This document shows positions 1-10,865 of a DNA stretch of 64,000 bases, piece after piece; the first letter of the stretch is position 1; each line of letters opens with the position of its first letter. Where the stretch lies: contig CM020619.1 of NCBI GenBank assembly GCA_009829735.1, forward strand, positions 28,608,063 to 28,672,062. Reading direction: 5' to 3'. Position numbers and translations under genes: made by a program. The stretch comes from Pyropia yezoensis. Taxonomy: Eukaryota; Rhodophyta; Bangiophyceae; Bangiales; Bangiaceae. The notes below the pieces were generated by a model. It was not told where the DNA came from. It did no database searches and saw only the letters and a list, made by a program, of their open reading frames with translations.

Positions 1-1071
1 GCCCTTTGTCTCAGAGGAACGGTGGTCTTGGACTGTGTCGCACGGATCGTTAGCCAACATGGCTGGATCGGACCCCCGTCGTCCGAGGAGTACACGGGTG
101 ATGCACGTACTCCAGTGCCTTTGAATACTGGTGAGACACAGGTAGGTTGACCTGGGGTCGCAGAGGGACTAGAGGTCCCGCAAGCCAGCAGGACTGGGAG
201 TATGGGTGGGCAACTGGCCACCCCGACTCAGGCGGGAGTTCATTCGGGTGACACCCCCGATGACGGTTGGCCGAAGTCCGGCCACCGGGTGGTACACTCA
301 ACGGGAACGTCCCAAGGTGAGAGGACTGTCCCCGCGAGATCCACTCGGATTGGAGCCAACTTTGGCATGGAGCCATCGCCAACTAGGCTTTCGGAGGACG
401 GCGGACCTTCCTTGGTCGATGATGGGCTCGCGCCCTCGCCCTCGGTTGAGACCCCTGGGGATCGTGGTTACCCCTCAGGTTGACTCCCGGAGGCTCACCG
501 TGACTCAACAGGAGTCGAGAATCCTCTCCTGGCGGAAACTGTCCGTCGGGAGGCGACCGATGTGTTGCGGCAGGCTTTGCCGGAACTGTTGGTGACGATG
601 ACGAAAACCATCTTAAATCGGATTGTGCCGAGTTTGCCAGATGGTCTCAATGTCCAGACCGCAGTGCGGCTCTCGAGCCCGCGGACGGAGGGAACACTTC
701 ACCCTGCGCCTCTATCGGGGCGTCCCGAACAGGGACCAACCCCTGAGACTCACAACTTGGGAACCACGGGGAGGTGAGCAGGTCGAACGTCTTATACCGG
801 GGCGTCTCCTGTAGAGATACCGGGGGCTGCACCCAGCTCGCCGGTACAGTTGGCAGAGACGGGTCAGTTTACCCCTCTGCCCCAGCGGCTGTTCCCTCAA
901 TGTGAGCTGCCGCCCAAGATCCAAGTAGCCAACCCGGTCTACCAGGGTTCCTTTGACAGCGAGGCCTACGCCCTGAACAACAAGTCGGTGGCGTGCGGTC
1001 CTACTCAGGCCCGAGCTATGGGCCGTGCCAAGAAGAACGTAACGCACTCTTTTGGGCACAAAGCGGAGTGG
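1..1071 (+). mobile_element. Family-B Gypsy remnant B0, piece 1 (leader and gag, 5' part)
   Basis: This stretch is collinear with the leader and the first half of gag in the better preserved family-B element B2 (compare 38,251-39,330), including the peptide stretches for AKKN and SFGHKAEW just before the right edge. The element starts outside the window. It stops at 1,071, where the family-A LTR begins, and resumes at 30,325 after a 5-bp repeat AGTGG, so A-outer inserted into B0 gag. The copy is old and broken, with many breaks over its whole length. Confidence 0.85.
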
Positions 1072-1434
1072 TGTAGCACAATAGGGATCCGTCGCACGTC
1101 CACTCTCAGGGAACACTCACCAAGGGGGATCGGCACCAACGTCACCGGGAGGCCAAGGTTGCTGTCCTTGGAGCGCAAGCCACGGGACCAAGATGGGAGC
1201 CCAAATAGGAGGGGTTTGTTGTTCTACCTTGGCCGGCGGTGGATTCGCCGCCGGCTCCCACGTTATAAACCCTCGGAGACACTACTAACTACCCTCCACC
1301 CCAAGATGCAAGTCCCTCTGGTCATACGTAACTTATAGATACCGTGACCAGTACGGACTCTCAAATTGAAAGTTAAGGATTAGAAGTAGCCCCCCTAATA
1401 TTAGGGTTACAATACGGCCAACCATATTGCTACA
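1072..1434 (-). repeat. 3' LTR of A-outer
   Basis: A 363-bp LTR with short inverted ends TGTAGCA and TGCTACA. It matches the LTRs at 3,440, 13,900, 29,962 and 31,765. On its right (element-upstream) side lies the complement of a G-rich polypurine tract. Confidence 0.93.
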
Positions 1435-2025
1435 TATCCCCCCCTTAGATTCGGCCCGTCCTCGGGTCGAGTTGCATTCGGGTTACCGAATGTAAGTGGG
1501 TCGCGTGACCGTTTACCAGTCGGGTGGGGCTTTGCGCCCCGTCGCGACAGACACCCCTTTTCGAGGTTGTCTGAGGGGGGTGCTTCCCTTTGTGTGGTAC
1601 ACACACGATCCGTTTTCCGGACCGTTAGATTCCCGATGCGGGTTTCTGTTCACGACCCCCCTTTCCGAGGGGTGGTGCAAGCGGATCCGCCACCAGGTGC
1701 CTGGTGGTAGGGGGGCCCCTCTCGTGAGGACGATTGAGTGGGGGGCGGGGGCTGCCCGCGTTACGTGGGGGCGGTTGGGGGTGACCCCCCCCTCGATTCC
1801 CCCGTGTGGGGGGGGCGTGGCCCCGCCCCAGGTGCCTGGCGGGAGCGCCCTCGTAGGTCGGCTGGCGCGGGTCGTCCCGCGCTTCCCTATCGCTGGTGCC
1901 CAGCTGTGTGGTTATAAGCGCGGGTGCCCGCGCTTCCCTGGCTCGTCCGTGCGAGCGTTCTCTGTACCGGGTCGAGCCGGCCTCGGCTTTTCTGCACGGG
2001 GCGCCCCTGCTACCCCGGTTGCACC
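1435..2025 (+). promoter_or_regulatory. Leader of the antisense ORF in A-outer (candidate promoter)
   Basis: A GC-rich stretch of about 590 bp between the 3' LTR and the start of the antisense ORF. The corresponding segment in A-inner is 13,314-13,899. A TATA-like GGTTATAAGC lies near 1,910, roughly 110 bp before the ATG at 2,026. If the antisense ORF is expressed, this is where its promoter should be. The box is not clearly kept in A-inner, so the call is weak. Longer open frames here lack any recognisable product. Confidence 0.3.
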
Positions 2026-3439
2026 ATGTCGGACCCCCAGGTACCCGGGGGTGAGGACGACCTCCTGCCTGGGGAGGGGGAAGAGGTGATGGTGGACGAC
2101 GTTCCCGTCTCCGCCACCGCCGCCGAGTGCTTCCTCGCGAGCTCGTCCGAGGACGAGGACGACCGGGTGACCGTTCGTGTGGCTCCGGACGGTGCTCCGG
2201 GCGGTTTGTCGTCCGTGTGCAGCGGCACGACGGCTACGTCGGGTGGCGGGCAACCGCGGGTAGCTGCTGCGTCTACCCCTACTCCTCCGGCGGCCCGGAT
2301 GGCTTCTGTCGCCAGTGCCGGCGCGGCTCAACCTCAAGACGGCGTCGCCGGCGTGTCGGGCGGTTATGGTGGCACCCCGACCGGGATGGCGGGTCAAGAC
2401 GGCGCGGGTGCCCGCCCGGGTGGTTCATCCGCGGCTGCGGGTGGCGGGTCTACCCCTGCTGCCCCCGAGGTGCCCCCGTCGGGCTCGGGTGGCGGCGTTG
2501 CTCTGCCCGCGGTGCCGCGGGCGTCTGGCGGTCAAGGTGGGTCTACACCGATGGCAGTGGACTCCGGTAGTTACTCCGGGCGGGCGCACGCCCTTCTTCT
2601 TCCTCCTCGGCCGCGTGCGACTCCGGCGCCGGCCCCTCTTCCGGTGGGGCATCCCCCGGCGCCCCCTATTCTTCCTGGTCCTGCCCGGGTTGCCCCGTTG
2701 GGTGGCGGCGTCGCCGTGGCGGCGGGTCAACCCGCCATGTCGATGTTCGACTTGGTGGCTCGGGTTCGAGGCCTGACTGTGCAAGAGTCAATGGAGTCCG
2801 ATGGGCGGATGCGGGTGGACTTCCACCTGCCCCATCCCCGTGGAGAGTCCTCCCGGCGCGTCAAGGTGGACCCGAGTTGGGAGCGGGAGTTGGTGCGGCT
2901 GGTCAACCAGCCGAACGCGGTGCGAGTGGAGCACCATTGGATCCTGAGTCAGCCGGACGACCGGCATGCGCAGCTCTGGCGTACTCGGGTGGGACGGGGT
3001 GAGGTCTACCTCGACCCCGCCTTCGGGGTATGCGATCTGATTGCTCCCGCGTTGCCGCGGGAGATTGACTACCCGGCTAGTGCTCGGGGGATTGCGGCGG
3101 CGGCGGAGCCGGTTGCGTTTGGGGAGACGGTGGGCAGTACCGGTCGGTATCCCGACTTTGATTACTACCCGGGGGTATCCCCGTATCTGTCGTTGACGGC
3201 TCCCTACCCGCCTATGGCGGGGTTGAAGTCGGCGTCAAGCTGGCGACGTAACCATGGTGTCATGGCGGATGCGTTTCGCACGGATATAACGTGTGAGTTG
3301 CAGACCGGCAACGGTCGTGCTCCGGTATACACTCCCGTGCGCCCGCCGCTATGGCAGGAGGGGTGGGAACCCGCCCCTGCTTTCCGGTTTGACACCGGCT
3401 CCTGTCTCCGATACTTCGGGAGTGTGTTGGCCTCCCGGC
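2026..3439 (+). pseudogene. Antisense ORF of A-outer, N-terminal part (split by A-inner)
   Basis: This begins with MSDPQVPGG, an acidic, Pro/Ala/Gly-rich first ~240 residues and then a more ordered part starting near VARVRGLTVQES. It matches the first ~490 residues of the 815-aa antisense ORF in A-inner. It lies on the strand opposite to gag and pol of the same element. A-inner is inserted immediately after the RYFGSVLASR motif, and the matching remainder is at 14,263-15,223. No known domain is recognised. A gag, protease, RT or integrase identity is excluded because those are all present elsewhere in the element. Confidence 0.75.
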
Positions 3440-3802
3440 TGTAGCAATATGGTTGTCCGTATTGTGACCCTAATATTAGGGGGGCTACTTCTAATCCTTA
3501 ACTTTCAATTTGAGAGTCCGTACTGGTCACGGTATCTATAAGTTACGTATGACCAGAGGGACTTGCATCTTGGGGTGGAGGGTAGTTAGTAGTGTCTCCG
3601 AGGGTTTATAACGAGGGGGCCGGTGGCGAATCCACCGCCGGCCAAGGTAGAACAACAAACCCCTCCCATTTGGGCTCCCATCTTGGTCCCGTGGCTTGCG
3701 CTCCAAGGACAGCAACCTTGGCCTCCCGGTGACGTTGGTGCCGATCCCCCTTGGTGAGTGTTCCCTGAGAGTGGACGTGCGACGGATTCCTATTGTGCTA
3801 CA
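3440..3802 (+). repeat. 5' LTR of A-inner
   Basis: A 363-bp LTR running from TGTAGCAATATGG to TATTGTGCTACA. A TATA-like GTTTATAACG at about 3,604-3,613 is the best candidate for the element promoter. It is conserved in the other family-A LTRs. Confidence 0.95.
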
Positions 3803-3803
3803 T

Positions 3804-3821
3804 TGGTGGAGCAGCAGGGGA
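3804..3821 (+). other. Primer-binding site of A-inner
   Basis: TGGTGGAGCAGCAGGGGA lies one base after the LTR. Its complement, TCCCCTGCTGCTCCACCA, reads as a tRNA 3' end with CCA. Exactly the same 18 bases occur next to the LTRs of families B and C. The tRNA (acceptor stem starting GGAGCAG) cannot be named from this window. Confidence 0.85.
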
Positions 3822-4027
3822 CGGGTTTCCGTCACCCTTGTGGTGACGCCGTCTTCGGCCCTGGCACACGGATAGGGATCCGGTCCTTTTCTTGTACTCG
3901 TGGTGTTGCGACCTGATCGATTGTGTTGAGCTTTTACCTGTGACTGTGACCTACTGTTACTCTCCCCAATCTACCCCCTCGCTCTCTTGTTCGTGGTGAT
4001 TGATACGTCGGTTGACTGATTGTGACC

Positions 4028-6211
4028 ATGTCTACCCAAGAGACGGGGAACGTTCAAGATGACGGATCGGCGTCGACGCCGACCCCGGAGGTGACTACGG
4101 GAACCGGGATCGGGAACCCGATCGATAACATTGAGACGCCAATGCTTTCCGGTGCCGGATCGACGTTTGGCACGGCTCGGACGGCAGGAGGCGGGGGCCC
4201 GCCTCAACTGTCGTCGACCGACCTCACTCCGCCGCCTCCTTCACCAGGGGATTCCCTGATGGCATCATTGGCCCGCATCGAGGCCCGGTTTTCCGGGCTC
4301 GACGCCCGTCAAGATCGGACGGAGGACGCAATGGCAGTGTTGATGTCAACACGGCACACGACGGGACCCCGTCGTGTTCCTCCCACACCGGTACGGTTCG
4401 AACCGGCCGGACTACTTTCGGAGTCCACCAGGGTCAACCCCGGTGTTGCTACTCCTGGACAACCCCCGGACACAATGGGGTATGGGTCCGACTCGTCGGC
4501 AGAGTTGGAACGGAGTCACACGGAGCGATACGCTCGGAGCACCCGAAGCGGACTCCGCGGACACGACCCGGCGGATACGTACGCCGGGGGAGAGTCGGTT
4601 ATTGGGGGAGGAGGTACCCTCTCGCAGTACCCCCACGACGAAGGAGGCCAGGCAACTCGGGTTCCCGAGGTGCCGACGCCTGAAGTACCATCTTCAGTGG
4701 TGGAAGCTATGACCGCGCAGGTAACTGCGAGCCTACTGAAGCGGATGGAGTCCGATGAGTTCGCTCATCAACTGGCTAAGCGACTGGATATCCAGGACGC
4801 TGACACGGAGATCGTCAACGAGGTCTTCCGGTCGGTTCTTACTCCGGAACGTTATCGTTTGGAGGACCGCTCTACCACCGTATCGGAATCGATGCGTAAT
4901 ACGTCGCATCGGGCGATCCGCTCTATGCAGACCCTTATGAAGGGAGTCCCTATGTTCGGGGGGCCGAACGGACGCCCGTTGGCAGTCATCGGCTTCTTGA
5001 CTAGCTTCAAGGCAGCCGCAGACAAGGCGCTCGTTAACGAGGGGCTGGCTCTGGAGATCCTCCCGTTCTTTGTTGATGAACGGGTGCGAGGCATTCTTCG
5101 CCAGGCATCCCCGATGCCGGGAATGAGGGTCGCGGCCACCCCCATGGATTACCGTGGGATATTGAAGGAGCTGCTGAGCAGCTACCTCAGTGAGGACAAG
5201 TGCGAGGACCACTATCGGGCCCTTCGCACTGCCACCGCCCAGTCCTGGGAGGATGAGGAGATGTTTGGACGCCGGATCCAAGAGCTCGACTACGAGCTGG
5301 GGAAGCTCCTCGGAGAAGGGGAGCTACGGGCCATCCTGTTCGCAGGAGTACCCAACTACGTGCGGATATCCGCACGGGGCGCCAACACGGCACGGACGAA
5401 CTTCAGTCGACTGATGCATATGTGCAAGTCCCTAGGGGACGCCTACCGGGTTCTACACCCGGAGTGTGCCTTGGCCCCGAAGCCCAAGGGTGAGGGAGGC
5501 AAGCCCAGTCTTACCCCGGTACCGAGGCAAGAGAAGGTGGAACGTAAGGCCGCACCAGTACTGGTGGCGACCGAACATACCCCTATTGGTGAGGGTGACC
5601 CTCTAGTCGACCAACAGGGCCACCTGTTGCTACCGGCGACGCCGGTGATTGATGAACATGGTACGGTAGCGTACATCGCCCCGGCTGGAACCCAGTTCCA
5701 GGTCAACGAAGGCACGGGACGGCGCGTCCCGTATGTGCGGACTACGGGGTACTCCCCGGTGACGGGTAACCCTCACCAACCCTTGCCAACATGGGCGGTG
5801 CGCACGGAGGCACCTCCGCAGATTGCGGGCCGACCCAACCGGTTGGGGGAATCCATGTTCCGGTTGACCCAAGGACCCAAGGCCTACCAGGGAGCAGGCA
5901 CTCGGGCGCCCGAGGGAAGCAACCGTAGCTACGGGACTACCCCGATGCGAACTCAAGGGGGGACCGGCACGTCCGGGTGTATGTTGTGTGGGGATCCCCA
6001 GCACTGGGTGTCTTCCTGCCCACTCATCCCCGAGGAGTCTCGGCGGGCAGCGGCGCAACGCAAGGCATCCACCGGGGGGTATCCCGCCCGAGCACCCGGA
6101 CCCGCACCGGGTAGGCAGCCAGCTCCAGGTGGAGTACTGGCCGTCGAGGGGGCACCTCCTCAGCCGGATGTCCCGGCGGACAGCACCCTACCAAGGGCGG
6201 GAAACGAGTAA
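4028..6211 (+). CDS. gag: Gag polyprotein of A-inner
   Basis: This encodes 727 residues starting at the ATG in GACCATGTC, the first ATG with a reasonable context. The first ~250 residues are Ser/Thr/Pro/Gly-rich. A helical capsid-like region of the retrotransposon Gag type runs from about residue 270 to 480 (for example around RGILRQAS and FAGVPNYV). A CCHC zinc knuckle, CMLCGDPQHWVSSC, lies near residue 660. The protein should assemble the particle and bind the element RNA. It ends 8 bases before the pol ATG and is in a different frame. No break is seen. Confidence 0.92.
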   Translation: MSTQETGNVQDDGSASTPTPEVTTGTGIGNPIDNIETPMLSGAGSTFGTARTAGGGGPPQLSSTDLTPPPPSPGDSLMASLARIEARFSGLDARQDRTEDAMAVLMSTRHTTGPRRVPPTPVRFEPAGLLSESTRVNPGVATPGQPPDTMGYGSDSSAELERSHTERYARSTRSGLRGHDPADTYAGGESVIGGGGTLSQYPHDEGGQATRVPEVPTPEVPSSVVEAMTAQVTASLLKRMESDEFAHQLAKRLDIQDADTEIVNEVFRSVLTPERYRLEDRSTTVSESMRNTSHRAIRSMQTLMKGVPMFGGPNGRPLAVIGFLTSFKAAADKALVNEGLALEILPFFVDERVRGILRQASPMPGMRVAATPMDYRGILKELLSSYLSEDKCEDHYRALRTATAQSWEDEEMFGRRIQELDYELGKLLGEGELRAILFAGVPNYVRISARGANTARTNFSRLMHMCKSLGDAYRVLHPECALAPKPKGEGGKPSLTPVPRQEKVERKAAPVLVATEHTPIGEGDPLVDQQGHLLLPATPVIDEHGTVAYIAPAGTQFQVNEGTGRRVPYVRTTGYSPVTGNPHQPLPTWAVRTEAPPQIAGRPNRLGESMFRLTQGPKAYQGAGTRAPEGSNRSYGTTPMRTQGGTGTSGCMLCGDPQHWVSSCPLIPEESRRAAAQRKASTGGYPARAPGPAPGRQPAPGGVLAVEGAPPQPDVPADSTLPRAGNE

Positions 6212-6219
6212 GAGGAAGG

Positions 6220-9200
6220 ATGACCGGGGGGCGCTGGGGTCACCCAAGCAAGCCACCCCGGAGTACCGCGGGGAAAGCCCCACGGAGAGCGCGGTTGAGC
6301 CGACGCCGCATCAACCCCCGGGTACACCTTCCGGCCCCGACGACACGGCGTCAGGGGATTGATGACCAACCTCCGAGGTTGGGAGGAGAGGACGGGAAGC
6401 CCCTTCACGTTGAACCAGACAAGGGCCCTGTTCAGGATGCCCGAGCTACACCGGATATCGGTGTAGGACATGTGTTGTTTACCTTGGAGAACTTCAAGGT
6501 ATCAGCCACACTGGGGGTTGACCCCCAGTCGACACGATCGTACTACCCTGTACTGGACACAGGGGCTGGACCCAACCTTATCCGGAAGGATACCCTCCCG
6601 GACAAGTGGCTTCCACAAGTCAGAGTGACTCGGGGACCCACCATCAAGGACGCGAATGGTCGACTCATTCGTACGACCGCAGCGATGTCGCTGCAGGTTA
6701 CCATCGGGGATCTCACCACGGAAGTTGACTTCCTGGTATGTGAAACGCTATCGGTGCCCTGCATACTGGGGTGCACCTTCATCAACGTTCACGTTGATGC
6801 AATCCGGCCAGGCCGGAGGACCGTCGAGCTTCAAGAAGCCGACGGGACGAAGCGAGGACACACGGCTATCGTCAGGGACCTGACGCTACAAGGAAGCCAC
6901 GTTAACGTGGCTGAGGTGTACGCAAGCGTCGAGCCGAAGACACTTCGGTTGGCCAAGCGGACTCGCTTTGAGCCGTTGTCAGAGACAGTCCTCCCGGTTA
7001 ACTGCGACCTCGCAGGCATCTGCAGAGTCCAGTCCAACCTACGGACGTACAAGCGCCATGGGTTGACCATGGCCAACGGTCTCATAGACCTCCCAGCAGA
7101 AGGGTCGTCCCTCCCAGTGATGGCGAACTACCGCCGTAAGGCAGTCACCCTCCCGAAGGGAACTATCCTCGGGATTGCCGAACTCTACGAAGGAGATATC
7201 CTTACCCCTGATAAGGAAGGTCAAGTGGAACCACTTGAAGTACTGGCGGTCGCCGAGACCACCGAGCGACAGCAACCCGATGACGGGAAGCCTAACCCAT
7301 CGGCGGCTCCGGCGGACCTGCCGCCAAAGGACCAAGAGGCCTTGAAGGCACTGGCCGAGGCTGACCTCGACCACCTTCCCCCTTCGGTAGCCGAAGGGGT
7401 ACGACGGATGCTAAGAAAGCATGACGTTATGTGGACAGGCGGGGCCTTGGGGACCATTGGGGCAACCCAACATCGTATAGACCTGGTACCAGGCGCACGA
7501 CCCGCCCGGTCACAACCGCACCGAGCGGGACCTATGCAACGAGAGATCGTTGATGGAGAAGTGAAGAGGATGAGTGAAGCTAAGGTGATCCGACCTTCGA
7601 TGTCGGAATGGGGTGCCCCAGTCGTTATTGTGCCGAAGAAGGATCAAACCCCTCGGTTTTGCATCGATTATCGACGCCTCAACTTGGTTACCAAGAAGGA
7701 CTCATACCCTTTACCAAGGATGGATGAATGCATCGACTCCCTGGGGGAGGCTACGGTGTTTACCACCATCGACTGCAATGCCGGATACTGGCAGATCCCG
7801 GTGGCGGACGAGGATATCCCCAAGACGGCATTCGTCTGTCACAGTGGAGTGTACGAGTTCCTAAGGATGCCCTTCGGATTGTCCAACGCCCCCGCTACAT
7901 TCCAGCGGGCTATCGACATCATACTGTCGGGGGTGAAGTGGCGTTACTGCCTAGTGTACCTCGATGACGTCATCGTCTTCTCGCGTAACATGGATGACCA
8001 TGTGCAACATGTTGACGAGGTACTCACCCTCTTGAGGAACGCCGGGGTAACCCTGCGTCTGAAGAAGAGCGCCTTCTTCCAACAGACGGTCGAGTATCTG
8101 GGCCACCAGATAACCCCTGGTAAACTAGGGGTACTCGAAGCCAATACCCGGGCACTCCGGGATGCCCGGTTCCCTAACACCCAGACGCAGCTCAAGAGCT
8201 TCCTGGGAATGTGCAATGTATACCGACGGTTCGTCAAGGACTTCGCTCGGATAGCTAAACCGTTAACGGTTCTTACGAGCAGTACCTTACCCAAGGTACT
8301 CCAACCCCCTTCGCCTAGCGAAGAGGAGGCATTCGAGTCGCTGAAGCGAGCCCTACTAGCCCCACCCGTCCTTGCGTTACCGCATAGACGGGGTACCTTC
8401 GTCATCGATGTCGATGCATGTGATACACAAGTGGGATGCACCCTGTTACAGGGAGAGACGTTGATCGGTACCGATAACGTTATCCCGGACCTACGTCCGG
8501 TAGGGTACTTCAGCCGGACACTCAACCCGGCTGAGCGGAACTATAGTGCTACCGAGCGTGAATGCCTCGGAGTTATATGGGCAGTGCAACTGCTCCGTCC
8601 ATACCTGGAGGGCTCCAGGTTCATCGTGAGGTCCGACCACGAACCCCTACGATGGCTCCTCAACCTTGGTGACAAGGATTCCGATAGCCATGGGAGGCTA
8701 GCCCGATGGAGGCTGAAGATGGCCGAGCACGACTACCGCACGGTGTATAAGGCTGGGTCAACCCACCACCTCGGAGACGCGTTGTCTCGACTCGACACCC
8801 CGAGCGGGGATACCCGCCCGGTGGACGAGGACATCCCGGTGGTACCGGTCTGCATGGTGGGTAATGCTACCCAGGGTATGGCTGACCATACCATGGCACA
8901 CCTTGCGTGCCCATTGACCCTCGCGGACTTCCGCGAGGCACAGGCCAACGACGATGACTGTAGACGTCATCGTGCTAACCTCCTGGCCGGTACGGCCGGC
9001 ATCTTCTCCGAGAACGAAGACGGACTCATATTCCGGCGGGCACCCGCCGATGGACGACATCAAGTCGTGGTTCCCGTGTCCTTACGGCAAGCCGTCATGG
9101 AACGAGAACATGAGAACCCTACAGCCGGACACCCGGGGGGTTCACGTATGTTCGCAGCAATGCGAAGGTTCTTCTACTGGCCAGCAATGGCCGTCGACGT

Positions 9201-10386
9201 GGTCGACCACGTACGGGGATGCCACCCCTGTGCGCGTAACCGCATGAGTCTACATAGGCAGGCGTCTGCCATGAAGCTATTCCCACCCGATGGGCCCAAC
9301 GAGCAAGTCGCTATCGACATACTCGGGCCACTTCCGGTAACGGAAGAAGGGAACAGGTACATCCTGGTCATGTCTGACCGCTTCACTAAGCTGTCAAGAG
9401 CGGCAGCCATCCCGAATGATACGGCATACACGATCATGAACGCAGTGGTTGACCACTGGATCAGTGCATACGGAGTCATGAAGCAACTCCTCTCCGATAA
9501 CGGAGCAAACCTTACGTCGGCATTCTGCACTAAGGTCCTGGGCATGTTCGGTATCGAACCACGTCGGGCATCCGACTACCACCCGCAGTCCAACGGGCAG
9601 GTGGAGCGGTTCAACCGCACCATCGTAAAGATGCTACAGTGCTACGTGGCCGAGCACACGAACACTTGGGACAGGCTTCTGTCCGTACTCACCCTGGCAT
9701 ACAATGCCAGGCCACATCGGAGCACAAACATTGCTCCGCTGGAGTGGGTCATGCCACTAGGCGTCGGTAACCTGACGCTGCCACCCGGCAGGTGCACTCG
9801 GTATGATACACCGAAGGGCCGACCCGCCGAACGCATCCACCTAGCTTGGTTGGCCAAGCTATCGTGGATGATTCCTAAGCTCAAGGGTGCCCTTGACAGA
9901 ACACAACTTCGGTACAAGAAGAACTTCGACGCCCGACTACGGGTGCGCAACGCAACCCTGGTAACAGGTGACTGGGTCTATATCAGACACCAGAAGTTCC
10001 GAGGGAACAAGCTTATGCAACCGGTCAAGGGACCGTACCAGATCCTCCACAGAGATGACCACTCTGTTATCTTACACTCCGATACGGAGATCCAACGCAT
10101 CAGTATGAATGATGTCACACCTGCTCCGAAGCCGGAACAGCCTCAGCCGGTACCGGCTGGGTTGCTACATGAAGCTCTTACAACCCACCGGTCGGATGAC
10201 CCGGTGGGACCGGATGGGATTCCATACCAAGTAGAGAGCGTGGTCGGACACACCGACCCGGACATACCAGGACCCTGGTACGTCAAGGTTATGTGGGTCG
10301 GATACGACTCACCCACCTGGGAACAGGCAGCGAATATACCCCGCCAACTCCTCATGCCGTACATGAGGCGACGACGCCTATTGTAA
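6220..10386 (+). CDS. pol: Pol polyprotein of A-inner (PR-RT-RH-IN-chromodomain)
   Basis: This encodes 1,388 residues. Domains in order: aspartic protease with DTGA near residue 110; reverse transcriptase with the YLDD catalytic box near 580; RNase H (FVIDVDACD and later SDHEPLRWLL, about 730-820); integrase with an HHCC-type zinc region ending CHPCARNR near 1,005; and the DDE core (AIDILGPL, SDNGANL, NGQVERFNRT, about 1,028-1,135). The C-terminal end, WYVKVMWVGYDSPTWEQ, has the look of a chromodomain, which in chromoviruses steers integration to modified chromatin. Whole, with no break seen. Its 3' end faces the antisense ORF. Confidence 0.96.
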   Translation: MTGGRWGHPSKPPRSTAGKAPRRARLSRRRINPRVHLPAPTTRRQGIDDQPPRLGGEDGKPLHVEPDKGPVQDARATPDIGVGHVLFTLENFKVSATLGVDPQSTRSYYPVLDTGAGPNLIRKDTLPDKWLPQVRVTRGPTIKDANGRLIRTTAAMSLQVTIGDLTTEVDFLVCETLSVPCILGCTFINVHVDAIRPGRRTVELQEADGTKRGHTAIVRDLTLQGSHVNVAEVYASVEPKTLRLAKRTRFEPLSETVLPVNCDLAGICRVQSNLRTYKRHGLTMANGLIDLPAEGSSLPVMANYRRKAVTLPKGTILGIAELYEGDILTPDKEGQVEPLEVLAVAETTERQQPDDGKPNPSAAPADLPPKDQEALKALAEADLDHLPPSVAEGVRRMLRKHDVMWTGGALGTIGATQHRIDLVPGARPARSQPHRAGPMQREIVDGEVKRMSEAKVIRPSMSEWGAPVVIVPKKDQTPRFCIDYRRLNLVTKKDSYPLPRMDECIDSLGEATVFTTIDCNAGYWQIPVADEDIPKTAFVCHSGVYEFLRMPFGLSNAPATFQRAIDIILSGVKWRYCLVYLDDVIVFSRNMDDHVQHVDEVLTLLRNAGVTLRLKKSAFFQQTVEYLGHQITPGKLGVLEANTRALRDARFPNTQTQLKSFLGMCNVYRRFVKDFARIAKPLTVLTSSTLPKVLQPPSPSEEEAFESLKRALLAPPVLALPHRRGTFVIDVDACDTQVGCTLLQGETLIGTDNVIPDLRPVGYFSRTLNPAERNYSATERECLGVIWAVQLLRPYLEGSRFIVRSDHEPLRWLLNLGDKDSDSHGRLARWRLKMAEHDYRTVYKAGSTHHLGDALSRLDTPSGDTRPVDEDIPVVPVCMVGNATQGMADHTMAHLACPLTLADFREAQANDDDCRRHRANLLAGTAGIFSENEDGLIFRRAPADGRHQVVVPVSLRQAVMEREHENPTAGHPGGSRMFAAMRRFFYWPAMAVDVVDHVRGCHPCARNRMSLHRQASAMKLFPPDGPNEQVAIDILGPLPVTEEGNRYILVMSDRFTKLSRAAAIPNDTAYTIMNAVVDHWISAYGVMKQLLSDNGANLTSAFCTKVLGMFGIEPRRASDYHPQSNGQVERFNRTIVKMLQCYVAEHTNTWDRLLSVLTLAYNARPHRSTNIAPLEWVMPLGVGNLTLPPGRCTRYDTPKGRPAERIHLAWLAKLSWMIPKLKGALDRTQLRYKKNFDARLRVRNATLVTGDWVYIRHQKFRGNKLMQPVKGPYQILHRDDHSVILHSDTEIQRISMNDVTPAPKPEQPQPVPAGLLHEALTTHRSDDPVGPDGIPYQVESVVGHTDPDIPGPWYVKVMWVGYDSPTWEQAANIPRQLLMPYMRRRRLL

Positions 10387-10865
10387 CAACCCAACCGACA
10401 CCGACTTCGGCTGTTGGGGGGTGAGGCTTATACCTACTAAGTAGGGTGTGACATGGTTACGGCAGACTTAGGTTTCAAAGTCAAATCAGACTTAGGTTTC
10501 TAAGTCGAACCAAGCTTAGGTAACTAAGTAAAGCTAAGCTTAGGTAACTAAGTAAAAACCTGAACCTTAATAAGTTAACTTAAAGGTAAAGGCTAACTCC
10601 GATAATATCGAAGTAACTAGGGAGCTTACGCGGGAGGATGACCTCCCCAAGCCAAGACACAAAGTGAGGGAGGATAACCTCCCCAAGCATGAACCAACCG
10701 GAAGAAGTTGGGCGGGAGGCAAGGCACCACTGAGCCAGAAGGGGTACTCCCCAGGGCAGCAAACAGAGGCAAGCAATGCCCCCAAAGGGGATGAGTTTAT
10801 ACTCACTACTACCCGGCTACCATAAGGGTTGCCGGGGCCCTCTCCCGCACAAACAATAGCACTCC
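10387..10865. terminator. Spacer between convergent pol and antisense ORF with four small hairpins
   Basis: About 480 bp lie between two converging reading frames. From 10,465 to 10,552 there are four successive small palindromes. The clearest is GACTTAG-GTTT-CTAAGTC at 10,489-10,506, followed by two CTTAG-GTAA-CTAAG units. Similar hairpins are kept at about 15,535-15,600 and 23,235-23,300 in the other family-A copies. This is AT-richer than the surroundings and could hold the 3' ends of both transcripts. That role is inferred from position only. Confidence 0.45.

Noticed and set aside
1496-2089. A 197-codon plus-strand frame before the antisense ORF of A-outer
   Set aside because: It overlaps the leader of the antisense ORF in another frame, is dominated by Gly/Arg/Pro and has no counterpart product in A-inner.
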